Positions 8,058-15,201 of a stretch of 32,345 nucleotides of DNA are shown piece after piece. Positions within the stretch are counted from its first letter, which is position 1; every line of letters begins with the position of its first letter. The notes under the pieces were generated by a model. It searched no databases. It had not been told where the DNA came from and saw nothing but the letters and a program-made list of their open reading frames with translations. A program made the translations under genes and the position numbers. This DNA comes from an uncultured Bacillota bacterium. GTDB lineage: Bacteria; Bacillota; Clostridia; Oscillospirales; Oscillospiraceae. The stretch covers positions 1 through 32,345 of the forward strand of contig CANSDP010000023.1 in NCBI GenBank assembly GCA_947645675.1, written 5' to 3'.

Positions 8058-8088
8058 TCCCTCCTACGCCTCCCGCCTGGAGGGAGGC
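8058..8088 (-). promoter_or_regulatory. Alternative hairpins over the uvrC ribosome-binding site
   Basis: On the minus strand a perfect 7-bp hairpin GCCTCCC / GGGAGGC (8088-8082 with 8074-8068) precedes the uvrC Shine-Dalgarno. Its 5' side plus loop contains TCCCTCC (8085-8079), exactly complementary to the SD GGAGGGA (8064-8058). The two pairings exclude each other, so the leader could switch the ribosome site between open and masked. This is sequence complementarity only; no energy was computed. Confidence 0.35.
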
Positions 8089-8099
8089 AAAACGTCAAA

Positions 8100-8124
8100 A
8101 AAGGCGCCGCGTTGCGGCGCCTTT
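8100..8124 (-). terminator. Rho-independent terminator after the HPr gene
   Basis: An 11-bp stem (AAAGGCGCCGC / GCGGCGCCTTT) with a 3-nt loop is followed on the minus strand by TTTTTTGACG. It lies between the HPr stop and the uvrC leader; no separate uvrC promoter is obvious, so uvrC may depend on readthrough. Confidence 0.85.
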
Positions 8125-8138
8125 CATGATTCTGCTGG

Positions 8139-8402
8139 TTACTCGGAGAAATCGGAAGAGATCATCTTATACAGAGCCTCTACCGCTTCCTTCTCGTCGG
8201 GGCCATCAGCAATCAGCTTGATGGGAGTTCCCTTCACGATGCCAAGAGACAGAACGCCAAGCAGACTCTTTGCGTTGACCTTGCGCTCCTCCTTTTCCAC
8301 CCAGATGGAGCTTTTGAACTCGTTGGCCTTCTGGATGAAAAATGTAGCGGGTCTGGCATGCAGTCCAACCTGATTGTTCACGACGGCTTCCTGACTATAC
8401 AT
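8139..8402 (-). CDS. ptsH: HPr-family phosphocarrier protein
   Basis: 87-aa cytosolic phosphocarrier, the usual HPr length. The catalytic His15 is in GLHARPATFF and the regulatory Ser46 in AKSLLGVLSLG, both at canonical positions. It can therefore accept phosphate from enzyme I and also be phosphorylated by HPr kinase for CcpA-type catabolite control. It is not Crh, which lacks His15. An upstream in-frame ATG at 8426 would swallow the GGAGGT ribosome site, so the ATG at 8402 is the start. It is transcribed alone from a promoter at 8441-8470 and ends at a strong hairpin; enzyme I (ptsI) is not adjacent. Confidence 0.93.
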   Translation of the reverse strand: MYSQEAVVNNQVGLHARPATFFIQKANEFKSSIWVEKEERKVNAKSLLGVLSLGIVKGTPIKLIADGPDEKEAVEALYKMISSDFSE

Positions 8403-8440
8403 ATCGCGTACCTCCGCCCTATTCATTAGGATGTGTGCCT

Positions 8441-8470
8441 AGCATAGCAGATTTATCCCGGTTTCGTCAA
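8441..8470 (-). promoter_or_regulatory. Promoter of the HPr gene
   Basis: On the minus strand TTGACG (8465-8470) and TATGCT (8441-8446) are spaced 18 bp, about 40 bp upstream of the HPr ATG. Confidence 0.65.
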
Positions 8471-8613
8471 TGGACATTTGCACAAATATTACCGGAATAT
8501 TTACCCGCTTTTACGGAATAAATTTCAGTTTTTACTCCGTTTTTTCTTTGTTCCATGTGAAATCAATCGTTTTTTGCGATTATTCACTGTTTTTCCGTAC
8601 AAAACAACATTTG

Positions 8614-8642
8614 TTACAAACATGAATCATTTCTGTTAAAAT
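8614..8642 (+). promoter_or_regulatory. Candidate promoter of the ECF sigma operon
   Basis: TTACAA and TAAAAT are spaced 17 bp; the -35 is weak and overlaps the TTTGTTACAAA palindrome. ECF operons are often autoregulated, so this could equally be a target of the encoded sigma factor. Confidence 0.4.
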
Positions 8643-8717
8643 AGAGGAAGAAATCCTTTCCCGGCCTGTGACCTTTCTCCGGTCCGGATCGTTTTTGTAG
8701 TGAAAGGAGGCCAGAGG

Positions 8718-9194
8718 ATGAATCAATCCATCAAAATCCGTCACATCGAAGAGGCCTACGACGCCTGGGGCGGGGCGGTCTACCGCTTGGCTATGGTCTA
8801 CCTGGGCCGTCACGCCGACGCGGAGGACGTGACCCAGGAGGTCTTTGTCCGCCTGCTCAGCCGCGCCCCCGCCTTTTCCGACGGGGAACACGAAAAACGG
8901 TGGCTCCTCCGGGTGACCGCCAATCTGTGCCGGGACCAGCTGCGGGGCTTCTGGCGCAGGCGGGTCACCGGGCTGGAGGACACCCTCCCCGCCGCCCCGC
9001 CCCAGGAGCGGGAGGCCCTGGCCGCTGTGATGGCCCTGCCGGAGCGGTACAAGCTGCCCATCCACCTCCACTACTATGAGGGCTACTCGGTGGCAGAGGT
9101 CGGGGAGATCCTGAAGCTGGGCCAGTCAGCGGTAAAAATGCGGCTGAAACGGGGACGGGAAATGCTGAAGCTGGAATTGGAGGGCTCAATATGA
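8718..9194 (+). CDS. ECF-family RNA polymerase sigma factor (sigma-70, group 4)
   Basis: 158-aa extracytoplasmic-function sigma factor with region 2 (about 12-80, including HADAEDVTQEVFVRLL and KRWLLRVTANLCRDQLR) and region 4 (about 100-150, including LPERYKLPIHLHYYEGYSVAEVGEILKL and SAVKMRLKRGREMLK). It lacks regions 1.1 and 3. The upstream in-frame GTG at 8700 would place AAAGGAGG inside the gene, so the ATG at 8718 is used. Its stop overlaps the start of the next gene as ATGA, the usual coupling of an ECF sigma factor with its anti-sigma factor. The signal and regulon cannot be read here, beyond likely autoregulation. Confidence 0.93.
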   Translation: MNQSIKIRHIEEAYDAWGGAVYRLAMVYLGRHADAEDVTQEVFVRLLSRAPAFSDGEHEKRWLLRVTANLCRDQLRGFWRRRVTGLEDTLPAAPPQEREALAAVMALPERYKLPIHLHYYEGYSVAEVGEILKLGQSAVKMRLKRGREMLKLELEGSI

Positions 9195-10618
9195 ACATCA
9201 ACCACTACCGCGGGGCGATGGACCGTATCGTCCCCGATGCTGAATTAAAGGAGCGTATTATGAAGCAGACCGAACAGAACCACGCACGCGTCCCGGCCCG
9301 CCGGGTCCTCGCCGGAGCTCTGGCCGCCGTCCTGACCGCGGCCTGTCTGGCTACCGCCGCCTTCGCCGCCAGCCCGGAGCTGCGCACGGCGGTGCTGTCC
9401 TTCTTCCGCATGGAGGAACATGAACAGGTGCCCAGCGGCAGCGTCAGTCCGGAGGGCCCCAATATCAGCAATGCGGAGATTGGCCAGCTGGTCAAGGCCC
9501 AGTATATCAAAATGGACAAGTACTATGGCATGTCCGGAAGCCTGCTCAATGATCTGACCTGGAGTGAGGACCACAGGACACTCCTGGACTATAAATTCTG
9601 GACGGTGGAGAACAATGAACTGGTCCCTGTTCAGGTAGACATGCACACCAATCAGATCGATACCGCCTACGACGGCATCCGCTATCAGGGAGAGCTGTAC
9701 TGGTTTGTCCGGGAGGGACAGCTGTTTCTTTTCCAGGGAAGCCCTCATGGCATTGATACCCGGCCGGAGGACGAGTGGTATGTGGAACAGATCCCCGGCC
9801 GCACCGATGCGATCCTACTCAAGCTGGCCCAAGGGCGGCAGATGGATTACAGTGAATACCCCGTTCTCTACCATCTAGGTACCGGAGAGGTTGCGGATAT
9901 TCTATCGGGCAGCGGTGCGGACCAGCTGGAGTACGCATATGCATGGGATTGGTCGGAGGACATGCGCCGGGTCTTTATCACATGCGGCAACGGAATCAAT
10001 GGACAGCATACCTGGCTGTGCGATCTGGACTCCAAGACCCTTACCCGGCTGGAGGAGCTGGCCGGCCTGGAGGAGGAGGCTTCCGCCAACTTTATAGACA
10101 ACGACACGCTGATCCTCACCACTCACACCACATCGGAGGAGGACGATACCTGGCAAACTGTTACCTGCTATGCCTATGACATCTCCTCCGGACAAAAAAT
10201 CAAAACTTTGGATCAAGCCCACTACTACCAGTGGTGGGAGGAGAAGCCCTATGGCGCTCAGCTATTCGGCAAAAGATGTGTCTATATCACCGAGACGGGA
10301 CAGGTCCAGATCGTCGATCTGAAAACCGGGGTGCAGACCACCGTAGAGGGCTTTACCTTCCAAAAGGGCGATGAGTTTTCCATCAGCCCCTCCGGAAACA
10401 AACTGCTGTACTTTTCCATGGACCCCGAAATGGAAGGTTTGGGCATTGCCCAGCTGGGTGTGGTGGACCTGGAGAAGGGCGCCTTTATCGCGTTCGACCG
10501 GGAGGGCTATCAGAACCTCCATGAGGAGGGCATCGGCTGGGACGATGACAACACTGTGAGCATCAGCGCCCGCACCCCCGATGGTAAGACCCGTTATCTG
10601 CTCCTGTATCAGTTCTGA
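9191..10618 (+). CDS. Membrane-anchored propeller-like protein, putative anti-sigma factor
   Basis: 475-aa protein coupled to the ECF sigma gene by an ATGA overlap. A short cytoplasmic part (residues 1-38, with MDRIVPDAELKERIMKQTEQ) would hold the sigma-binding helix. One membrane helix follows (about 39-60), then a large extracellular part. The outer part contains repeated blade-like pieces such as DLTWSEDHRTLLDYKFW, WDWSEDMRRVFITCGNG, VYITETGQVQIVDLKTG and SISPSGNKLLYFSMDPE, suggesting a TolB/WD40-like beta-propeller sensor. No zinc anti-sigma motif (HxxxCxxC) is present. The anti-sigma role is inferred from position and topology. Its stop overlaps the 3' end of the convergent BTAD regulator by 10 bp. 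Confidence 0.8.
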   Translation: MNINHYRGAMDRIVPDAELKERIMKQTEQNHARVPARRVLAGALAAVLTAACLATAAFAASPELRTAVLSFFRMEEHEQVPSGSVSPEGPNISNAEIGQLVKAQYIKMDKYYGMSGSLLNDLTWSEDHRTLLDYKFWTVENNELVPVQVDMHTNQIDTAYDGIRYQGELYWFVREGQLFLFQGSPHGIDTRPEDEWYVEQIPGRTDAILLKLAQGRQMDYSEYPVLYHLGTGEVADILSGSGADQLEYAYAWDWSEDMRRVFITCGNGINGQHTWLCDLDSKTLTRLEELAGLEEEASANFIDNDTLILTTHTTSEEDDTWQTVTCYAYDISSGQKIKTLDQAHYYQWWEEKPYGAQLFGKRCVYITETGQVQIVDLKTGVQTTVEGFTFQKGDEFSISPSGNKLLYFSMDPEMEGLGIAQLGVVDLEKGAFIAFDREGYQNLHEEGIGWDDDNTVSISARTPDGKTRYLLLYQF

Positions 10619-13600
10619 TGGGGCTCCTCCCTCACCCGAAGCAGCTCCTGCTCCATCTCCGCCGTCTCCATCCGGGGCTGGAGGCGGCGGAGGTAGGACA
10701 GGCACCAGACGCAGTGCTCCTCCTCCCCCTCCGGCCACAGGGCCTCCAGGGCGGGACAGCGGTTCCCCTTTATCAGCTCGCGTATCTTCCAGGTGATATA
10801 AATGGTAATTCCCTTCCACCGGGGGGAGCCGATGGTATCGCACAGCTCCAGCGCCCTGGACAGCCGCTCCGCCGCCCGGTCCGGCTCCCCCTCCTGGCAG
10901 TCGAAGAGAGCCAGGTAGGCCAGGGCCACGGGATATTCGCTGTACTCATGGGACTCCTCATACAGCTCCACCGCATAGCGGAACAGGCACTTGGCCTCTT
11001 CCATACTGCCGTTCTGATAGGCCGCCACGCCGTAGTTGGTGTAAAACAGGGCGGCCCCTGGGTAGTAGCCCCGGTTCCGGTTGTAGGCGATGGCCTGGTC
11101 ATAGTACCGGAAGGCCTGGTCATAGGCCCGCTCCAGGCGGTAGGTCTCGGCGATATAGTTGTACGCGCCGGCGATATTGATGGTATACCGGCCGTCCATC
11201 TTGGGGTCCAGGGCCTGGAAGGTCTGGACGGCCTGGAACAGAATTTCCCGGGCCTTTGGATAGCTCCCCCGCATCAGCTCCAGCAGGCCGCTGAGGCGGA
11301 GGCAGACGCCGTATTCCGGGGAGCGCTCCCTCCCTCTGAGCAGGCCTTCTATAATGGACAGATGCTCCTCCATGACCTGGCTGTTCCCTGTCTGGATGCC
11401 GTAGTAGACCAGCTGGAGCCGTCCCTGAATCTCCATATCCCGGTCCCCCGTCTGGACGCAGCAGTCCAGCAGTCGGGCCAGCACCTCCAGCCCCTCCTCA
11501 TACCGCCCGTCGTGGATACAGCACCGGCTCTCCACATGGAGGAGGATCAGCTCCAGCCGGTCCAGCTCCTCCTGCTCCGGGGTGAAGCGGCGCAGGCCGG
11601 CCAGCTCCGCGCGCATGGTCTGGAAATACTCCCACAGGCCGTCCGGGCCGCTCAGGCCGGTCCTGGGGTCGGCGGTCAGGGTGGGCATCAGCTCATAGCG
11701 CAGGCCGGCGTAGGCGTTGAGGGAGAGCACCCGGTACCGGAAGGTCCGGAAGCGGTCCCCGCCGGCGGTGTAGTGGTGGATGAGCTGGTCGTAGGGGGCG
11801 GTCTGCCCCACCTCCAACCGGTCCTCCAGATACCGGGCCACCCGCAGATGGAGGAGCCGCCGCCCCGACTCCGACTGCTGCTGGGCCACGGTGGCCTTGA
11901 TCCGCTCATGGGTGAAGCTGTACTCCAGCCCGCCCTCTCTGGTGGACTCCACCAGAAGCTTCTTCTGGGTCAGCTGACAGCACAGGTGGGTCAGCTCCAG
12001 GGGGTCCCGGCGCAGGATGGCGGACAGGGCCTGGAAAGGGGCCCAGCTGGTAAAGACCGCCACCAGCTCCAGCACCCGCCGTTCGTCCTGGGACAGGGAG
12101 GACAGGCGGTAGGCGATGATATCCTCGGGAATCCGGGGCAGCTCCCCCCGCTCGGCCAGGGCGTCGGCCAGCTGGGCCAGAAGCAGGGCGTTGCCCCCGG
12201 TGTTATGATAGGCCCGCTCCACCAGGTCCCCGTCCAGGCCGCCGTCCACCCGCTGGTGGAGAAAGCGCCCGGTCTCCTCCTGAGTAAAACAGCGCAGGGC
12301 CCGGCGGCAGAGCACATGGTCCCGCAGGCCCTCCTCCACGAAGCCCTCCATGTGGGGCGGGAGGATATCCCGGGCGGTGCAGATCACCGCCGCGCTCTGG
12401 TGGTTCAGCCGCCGCAGGAAGAGGGCCAGCAGCTCCATACTGCTCCGGTCCATCCAGTGGATGTCCTCAAACACCAGGAGGATGGGGGTCTTTCGGGCCG
12501 CGATGGAGAAGATGGTCAGCACGCTGCGCAGGGCGGTGTAGTAGTCCGACTGGAGGGGGAAGTCGCAGTCCGAATCGGTGAGCTGGGTCTCCTGCCCCGA
12601 AGCCAGGCCGGGAAACAGGGCGGCGGCGGTCCGGGCGTAGTTGGCCGGAATGGGGATATGGCGCAGCTCCAGCTCGGCCACCAGGGCCATAATGATGGAG
12701 TTCCACACCGCCAGGGAGCCGCCCATCTCAGTCTGATAGCAGTAGCCCCGGCAGACCATCCAGCCGGACAGGTCGTGATGACTGAGAAAATGGTCCAGCA
12801 GGTAGGTTTTGCCCACTCCGGCCTCGCCGGTCAGGAGGAGGCCCGGTCCCTGCCGGGTCCCGGCGCCCATACCGCACAGGGCCAGCAGCTCCCGCAGGGC
12901 GGCCTCCTTGCCCATCAGCGTCTCCCGGGGCTCCTCCGGCTGGGCGGAGCACTCGTTCCACTGGTCGGCGATCTTATAATAGAGGGAGGTGGTCTCCTTC
13001 AAGGGGGAGATGCCGAACTCGCAGGACAGCCGGTGGCTCAGATCCTGATACAGGCCGATGGCCCGGCGGAACTGCCTCCGGGCACAGCACACCCGCATCA
13101 ACAGAACCACGGCGTTCTCCTCCACCGGGTCAACCTCCAGATAGTCCAGGCAGCGCCGCTCCGCCTGGTCCAGCTCCCCCCGGTCCAGTGCCCGGCTTCC
13201 CTCCTCCAGCAGCTGCCGGAGGTAGCCCGTCTGAAGGGTGGCCCGCTCCCCCTCCAGCCACTCCTCAAAGCCCCGTTCCGCGGGGAGGGAGAAGCCCTTC
13301 AGGAGCTCTCCACCGTACAGCTCCAGACGGCCGGAGGTCAGATACTCCGACACATCGCACCAGATCTCCGCCTCTGGGGATATCTCCAAAACGGACCGCC
13401 GTCCCCCCTGAAAGGGGTCCCAGCCCAGCCCCTTCCGGATGGAATAGATGGCGTGGCGCAGATTTTTCAGGGCGGTCTGGCTGTCCGCGTCGGGCCAGAG
13501 AAGGCCGGTCAGCTCGCTGCGGGGCGCTTGGCGCTTCAACAGCAGATAGTACAGCAGGGCGTCCGCCTTTTTATAGGGAAGGCTCACTGGCCTGCCGTCC

Positions 13601-13647
13601 GCCGTGACCTGGGGCGTGCCGAACAGCTTCGCGTCCAGTCTAGCCAT
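10609..13647 (-). CDS. SARP/BTAD-type regulator with AAA ATPase and TPR repeats
   Basis: 1012-aa transcriptional regulator. The N-terminal winged helix (about 1-95, LDAKLFGTPQVTADGRPVSL and LRHAIYSIRKGLGWD) and the bacterial transcriptional activator domain (about 97-230) are followed by a STAND/AAA-like ATPase. Its Walker A is GEAGVGKT (274-281) and Walker B ILLVFED (389-395). The C-terminal third holds helical TPR-like repeats (AYNYIAETYRLERAYDQAFRY, YTNYGVAAYQNGSMEEAKCL). The family couples ligand binding on the TPR part to ATP-dependent oligomerisation and DNA binding. An upstream GTG at 13716 is inside the promoter, so the ATG at 13647, preceded by AAGGAG, is chosen. No adjacent target operon on the same strand is evident. 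Confidence 0.92.
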   Translation of the reverse strand: MARLDAKLFGTPQVTADGRPVSLPYKKADALLYYLLLKRQAPRSELTGLLWPDADSQTALKNLRHAIYSIRKGLGWDPFQGGRRSVLEISPEAEIWCDVSEYLTSGRLELYGGELLKGFSLPAERGFEEWLEGERATLQTGYLRQLLEEGSRALDRGELDQAERRCLDYLEVDPVEENAVVLLMRVCCARRQFRRAIGLYQDLSHRLSCEFGISPLKETTSLYYKIADQWNECSAQPEEPRETLMGKEAALRELLALCGMGAGTRQGPGLLLTGEAGVGKTYLLDHFLSHHDLSGWMVCRGYCYQTEMGGSLAVWNSIIMALVAELELRHIPIPANYARTAAALFPGLASGQETQLTDSDCDFPLQSDYYTALRSVLTIFSIAARKTPILLVFEDIHWMDRSSMELLALFLRRLNHQSAAVICTARDILPPHMEGFVEEGLRDHVLCRRALRCFTQEETGRFLHQRVDGGLDGDLVERAYHNTGGNALLLAQLADALAERGELPRIPEDIIAYRLSSLSQDERRVLELVAVFTSWAPFQALSAILRRDPLELTHLCCQLTQKKLLVESTREGGLEYSFTHERIKATVAQQQSESGRRLLHLRVARYLEDRLEVGQTAPYDQLIHHYTAGGDRFRTFRYRVLSLNAYAGLRYELMPTLTADPRTGLSGPDGLWEYFQTMRAELAGLRRFTPEQEELDRLELILLHVESRCCIHDGRYEEGLEVLARLLDCCVQTGDRDMEIQGRLQLVYYGIQTGNSQVMEEHLSIIEGLLRGRERSPEYGVCLRLSGLLELMRGSYPKAREILFQAVQTFQALDPKMDGRYTINIAGAYNYIAETYRLERAYDQAFRYYDQAIAYNRNRGYYPGAALFYTNYGVAAYQNGSMEEAKCLFRYAVELYEESHEYSEYPVALAYLALFDCQEGEPDRAAERLSRALELCDTIGSPRWKGITIYITWKIRELIKGNRCPALEALWPEGEEEHCVWCLSYLRRLQPRMETAEMEQELLRVREEPHQN

Positions 13648-13687
13648 GAAAACGTTCTCCTTCCGGCGCGTCTTTTTTCTCAAGGAT

Positions 13688-13716
13688 ACTTTATCAGAAT
13701 ATTCCCTCAACCGCAA
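13688..13716 (-). promoter_or_regulatory. Promoter of the BTAD-AAA-TPR regulator
   Basis: On the minus strand TTGCGG (13711-13716) and TAAAGT (13688-13693) are spaced 17 bp, giving a leader of about 35 nt to the ATG at 13647. Confidence 0.6.
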
Positions 13717-13754
13717 CTGCTTTTCGCCAAATTCAGCCCGTTCCCATAAAGAAG

Positions 13755-13792
13755 CAGCGGGGTCAGGACCTGTCCAGGTCCCGGCCCCGCTG
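13755..13792 (-). terminator. Terminator-like hairpin after the ftsEX-M23 operon
   Basis: A 17-bp imperfect stem (CAGCGGGGTCAGGACCT / AGGTCCCGGCCCCGCTG) with a 4-nt loop begins about 24 bp past the M23 stop. The U-tract on the minus strand is poor (GCTTCTTTATGG), so termination may be partial. Confidence 0.65.
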
Positions 13793-13815
13793 TAAATATT
13801 CCTCCGGATTTCTCT

Positions 13816-15063
13816 TTACTGCACCTTAATCTTTCCGCCCTTGCCGCTGAAATACAGGGTTTTATCCTTAAAATAGCTCAGCGGGTCTCTCCGGTCGCCG
13901 TGGACCCGGACCTCGAAGTGAAGGTGGTTTCCGGTGGACCGGCCTGTGGTGCCCACATAGCCGATGACCGCCCCCTGCTTGACAGTCTGGCCCTGGGTGA
14001 CGTTGCGGGCGCTCATGTGGGCGTACAGGGTGCTGGTTCCGTCGCTGTGGGAGAGGACCACATGCTCACCGTAGGCCCAGCTGGAACCGCTGCCCAGCTT
14101 GGAGGTGGTAACCACCCCGCTCTTGGCGGCGTAAATGGGGGTCCCCTTGGGAGCGGAGACATCAATGCCGGTGTGGTTCTTGGACTTGTGGGTAAAGGGG
14201 TCCTCCCGGTTGCCATAGAAGGAGGTCAGGGTGTTCTGTCCGGCGGGCAGAGGCCACAGGAAGCCGGACTCGCTGACCACATTCTTGATCTGGTCGGCGT
14301 ACTCCTTCTCCTTCCGCTTGATCTCCGCGTCCAGGTCGTTGGCCGCCTTTTTCAGCTCGGCCTCCATCTCCTCCAGCTGATCCTCCCGGGCGCTGATCTC
14401 TCCGATAAGCTTATCTACCTCGTTTTCCTGCTCCTTCAGCTCCTGTTGGACGGCCACCTGCTTCTGCTTGGCCTCCTCCTGCTCGGCCTGGGCCTCCTCC
14501 AGAGCAGCCCGGTCCACCGTCACCTGGGCCTGGAGGGCCTCCAGGTCCTCCATCACCTTGTTGTCATACTGGATGATCTCCTCGATCATCATGTAGTTGT
14601 CCAAAAGCTCGGAAAAGCTGCTGGAGGAAAACAGAATGGCCCAGTAGGAGACCTCCCCCTGCTCCTCCATCTGCCGCATCCGGCGGCAAAAGAGGTCGAA
14701 CTGAGCGGCCTCGTCGGCCTCGGCCTGACGCAGCTCCTCCGTCTTTTCGGCGATCAGCTGGTCGTACATGGCAATTTGCTGGTTGATGTTGTTGATCTCC
14801 TGGCGGATGACCTGAATCTGACGCTCGATCAGCTCCTTTTTATTGATGGCGGCGTTTTTGTCCGCCTGGATGGCCTTCAGCTGGTTCTGGATGTCCTTGC
14901 GCTGGCTGGCCAGGTCGTTGGCGTCCCCCTTCAGCGCGTCGATCTCCGCCTTGGTCACGGCGGAGGCCTCCAGCACCGTCCCCGGTCCGGCCAGGGGGAG
15001 CAGAAGCGCCAGGGCCAGGAACAGCCCCGCCGCCCGGCGCAGAAATTTTCTGGTGTCGCTCAC
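13816..15063 (-). CDS. Secreted coiled-coil M23 (LytM) peptidase, PcsB/EnvC-like partner of FtsEX
   Basis: 415-aa exported protein expected to cut, or activate cutting of, peptidoglycan cross-links under FtsEX control. A signal peptide (about 1-34, with a hydrophobic LFLALALLLPLAG core) is followed by two long coiled-coil stretches (about 40-120 and 170-262). Between them is a less charged segment (SYWAILFSSSSFSELLDNYMM) like the FtsX-interacting lobe of such proteins. The LytM domain has His297/Asp301 (HTGID), His349 (YAHM) and His380-x-His382 (HLHFEV), so the zinc site is complete, unlike degenerate EnvC. The start is GTG with GGGGAGG upstream. It is the last gene of ftsE-ftsX-micro-ORF-M23, 13 bp after the micro-ORF. 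Confidence 0.94.
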   Translation of the reverse strand: MSDTRKFLRRAAGLFLALALLLPLAGPGTVLEASAVTKAEIDALKGDANDLASQRKDIQNQLKAIQADKNAAINKKELIERQIQVIRQEINNINQQIAMYDQLIAEKTEELRQAEADEAAQFDLFCRRMRQMEEQGEVSYWAILFSSSSFSELLDNYMMIEEIIQYDNKVMEDLEALQAQVTVDRAALEEAQAEQEEAKQKQVAVQQELKEQENEVDKLIGEISAREDQLEEMEAELKKAANDLDAEIKRKEKEYADQIKNVVSESGFLWPLPAGQNTLTSFYGNREDPFTHKSKNHTGIDVSAPKGTPIYAAKSGVVTTSKLGSGSSWAYGEHVVLSHSDGTSTLYAHMSARNVTQGQTVKQGAVIGYVGTTGRSTGNHLHFEVRVHGDRRDPLSYFKDKTLYFSGKGGKIKVQ

Positions 15064-15076
15064 AGCCGCCCCTCCC

Positions 15077-15181
15077 CTACCAGAACATCAGGATGTTGGC
15101 TAAAATGGGCAGCAACATCAACAGAGCCAAAATCCCGGCCATGACTGACATAAAAATCTTCTGTTTCTTCTGGCGCTTCAT
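15077..15181 (-). CDS. 34-aa single-helix membrane micro-protein between ftsX and the M23 gene
   Basis: A short frame starts with ATG at 15181 behind a strong AAAAGGAGGC ribosome site at proper spacing. It begins 20 bp after the ftsX stop and ends 13 bp before the M23 GTG. The product has a basic head (MKRQKKQKIF) and one hydrophobic helix (about residues 11-33, LALLMLLPILANILMFW at its end). The positive-inside rule predicts N-in, C-out. I do not recognise a family. The tight packing and ribosome site argue that it is translated. By position it could be a small subunit or regulator of FtsEX or of the hydrolase; this is inference. Confidence 0.7.
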   Translation of the reverse strand: MKRQKKQKIFMSVMAGILALLMLLPILANILMFW

Positions 15182-15201
15182 ATCCGCGGCCTCCTTTTCT
15201 A

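Larger units (their letters stand above)
8403..8717. other. AT-rich divergent intergenic region
   Basis: This 315-bp stretch between two divergent genes holds the HPr promoter (8441-8470, minus) and a candidate promoter for the ECF sigma gene (8614-8642, plus). It also contains small palindromes: TTTGT-T-ACAAA at 8610-8620 and AACAA-CAT-TTGTT at 8603-8615. Base composition is clearly more AT-rich than the flanking genes. No coding frame with a ribosome site was seen in the rest. Confidence 0.6.

Noticed and set aside
10618-13749. A plus-strand open frame of over 1000 codons opposite the BTAD-AAA-TPR gene
   Set aside because: It is a mirror of a GC-rich coding gene: no ribosome site, low-complexity Gly/Leu/Gln/His content and no recognisable domain, while the minus-strand frame has clear motifs.
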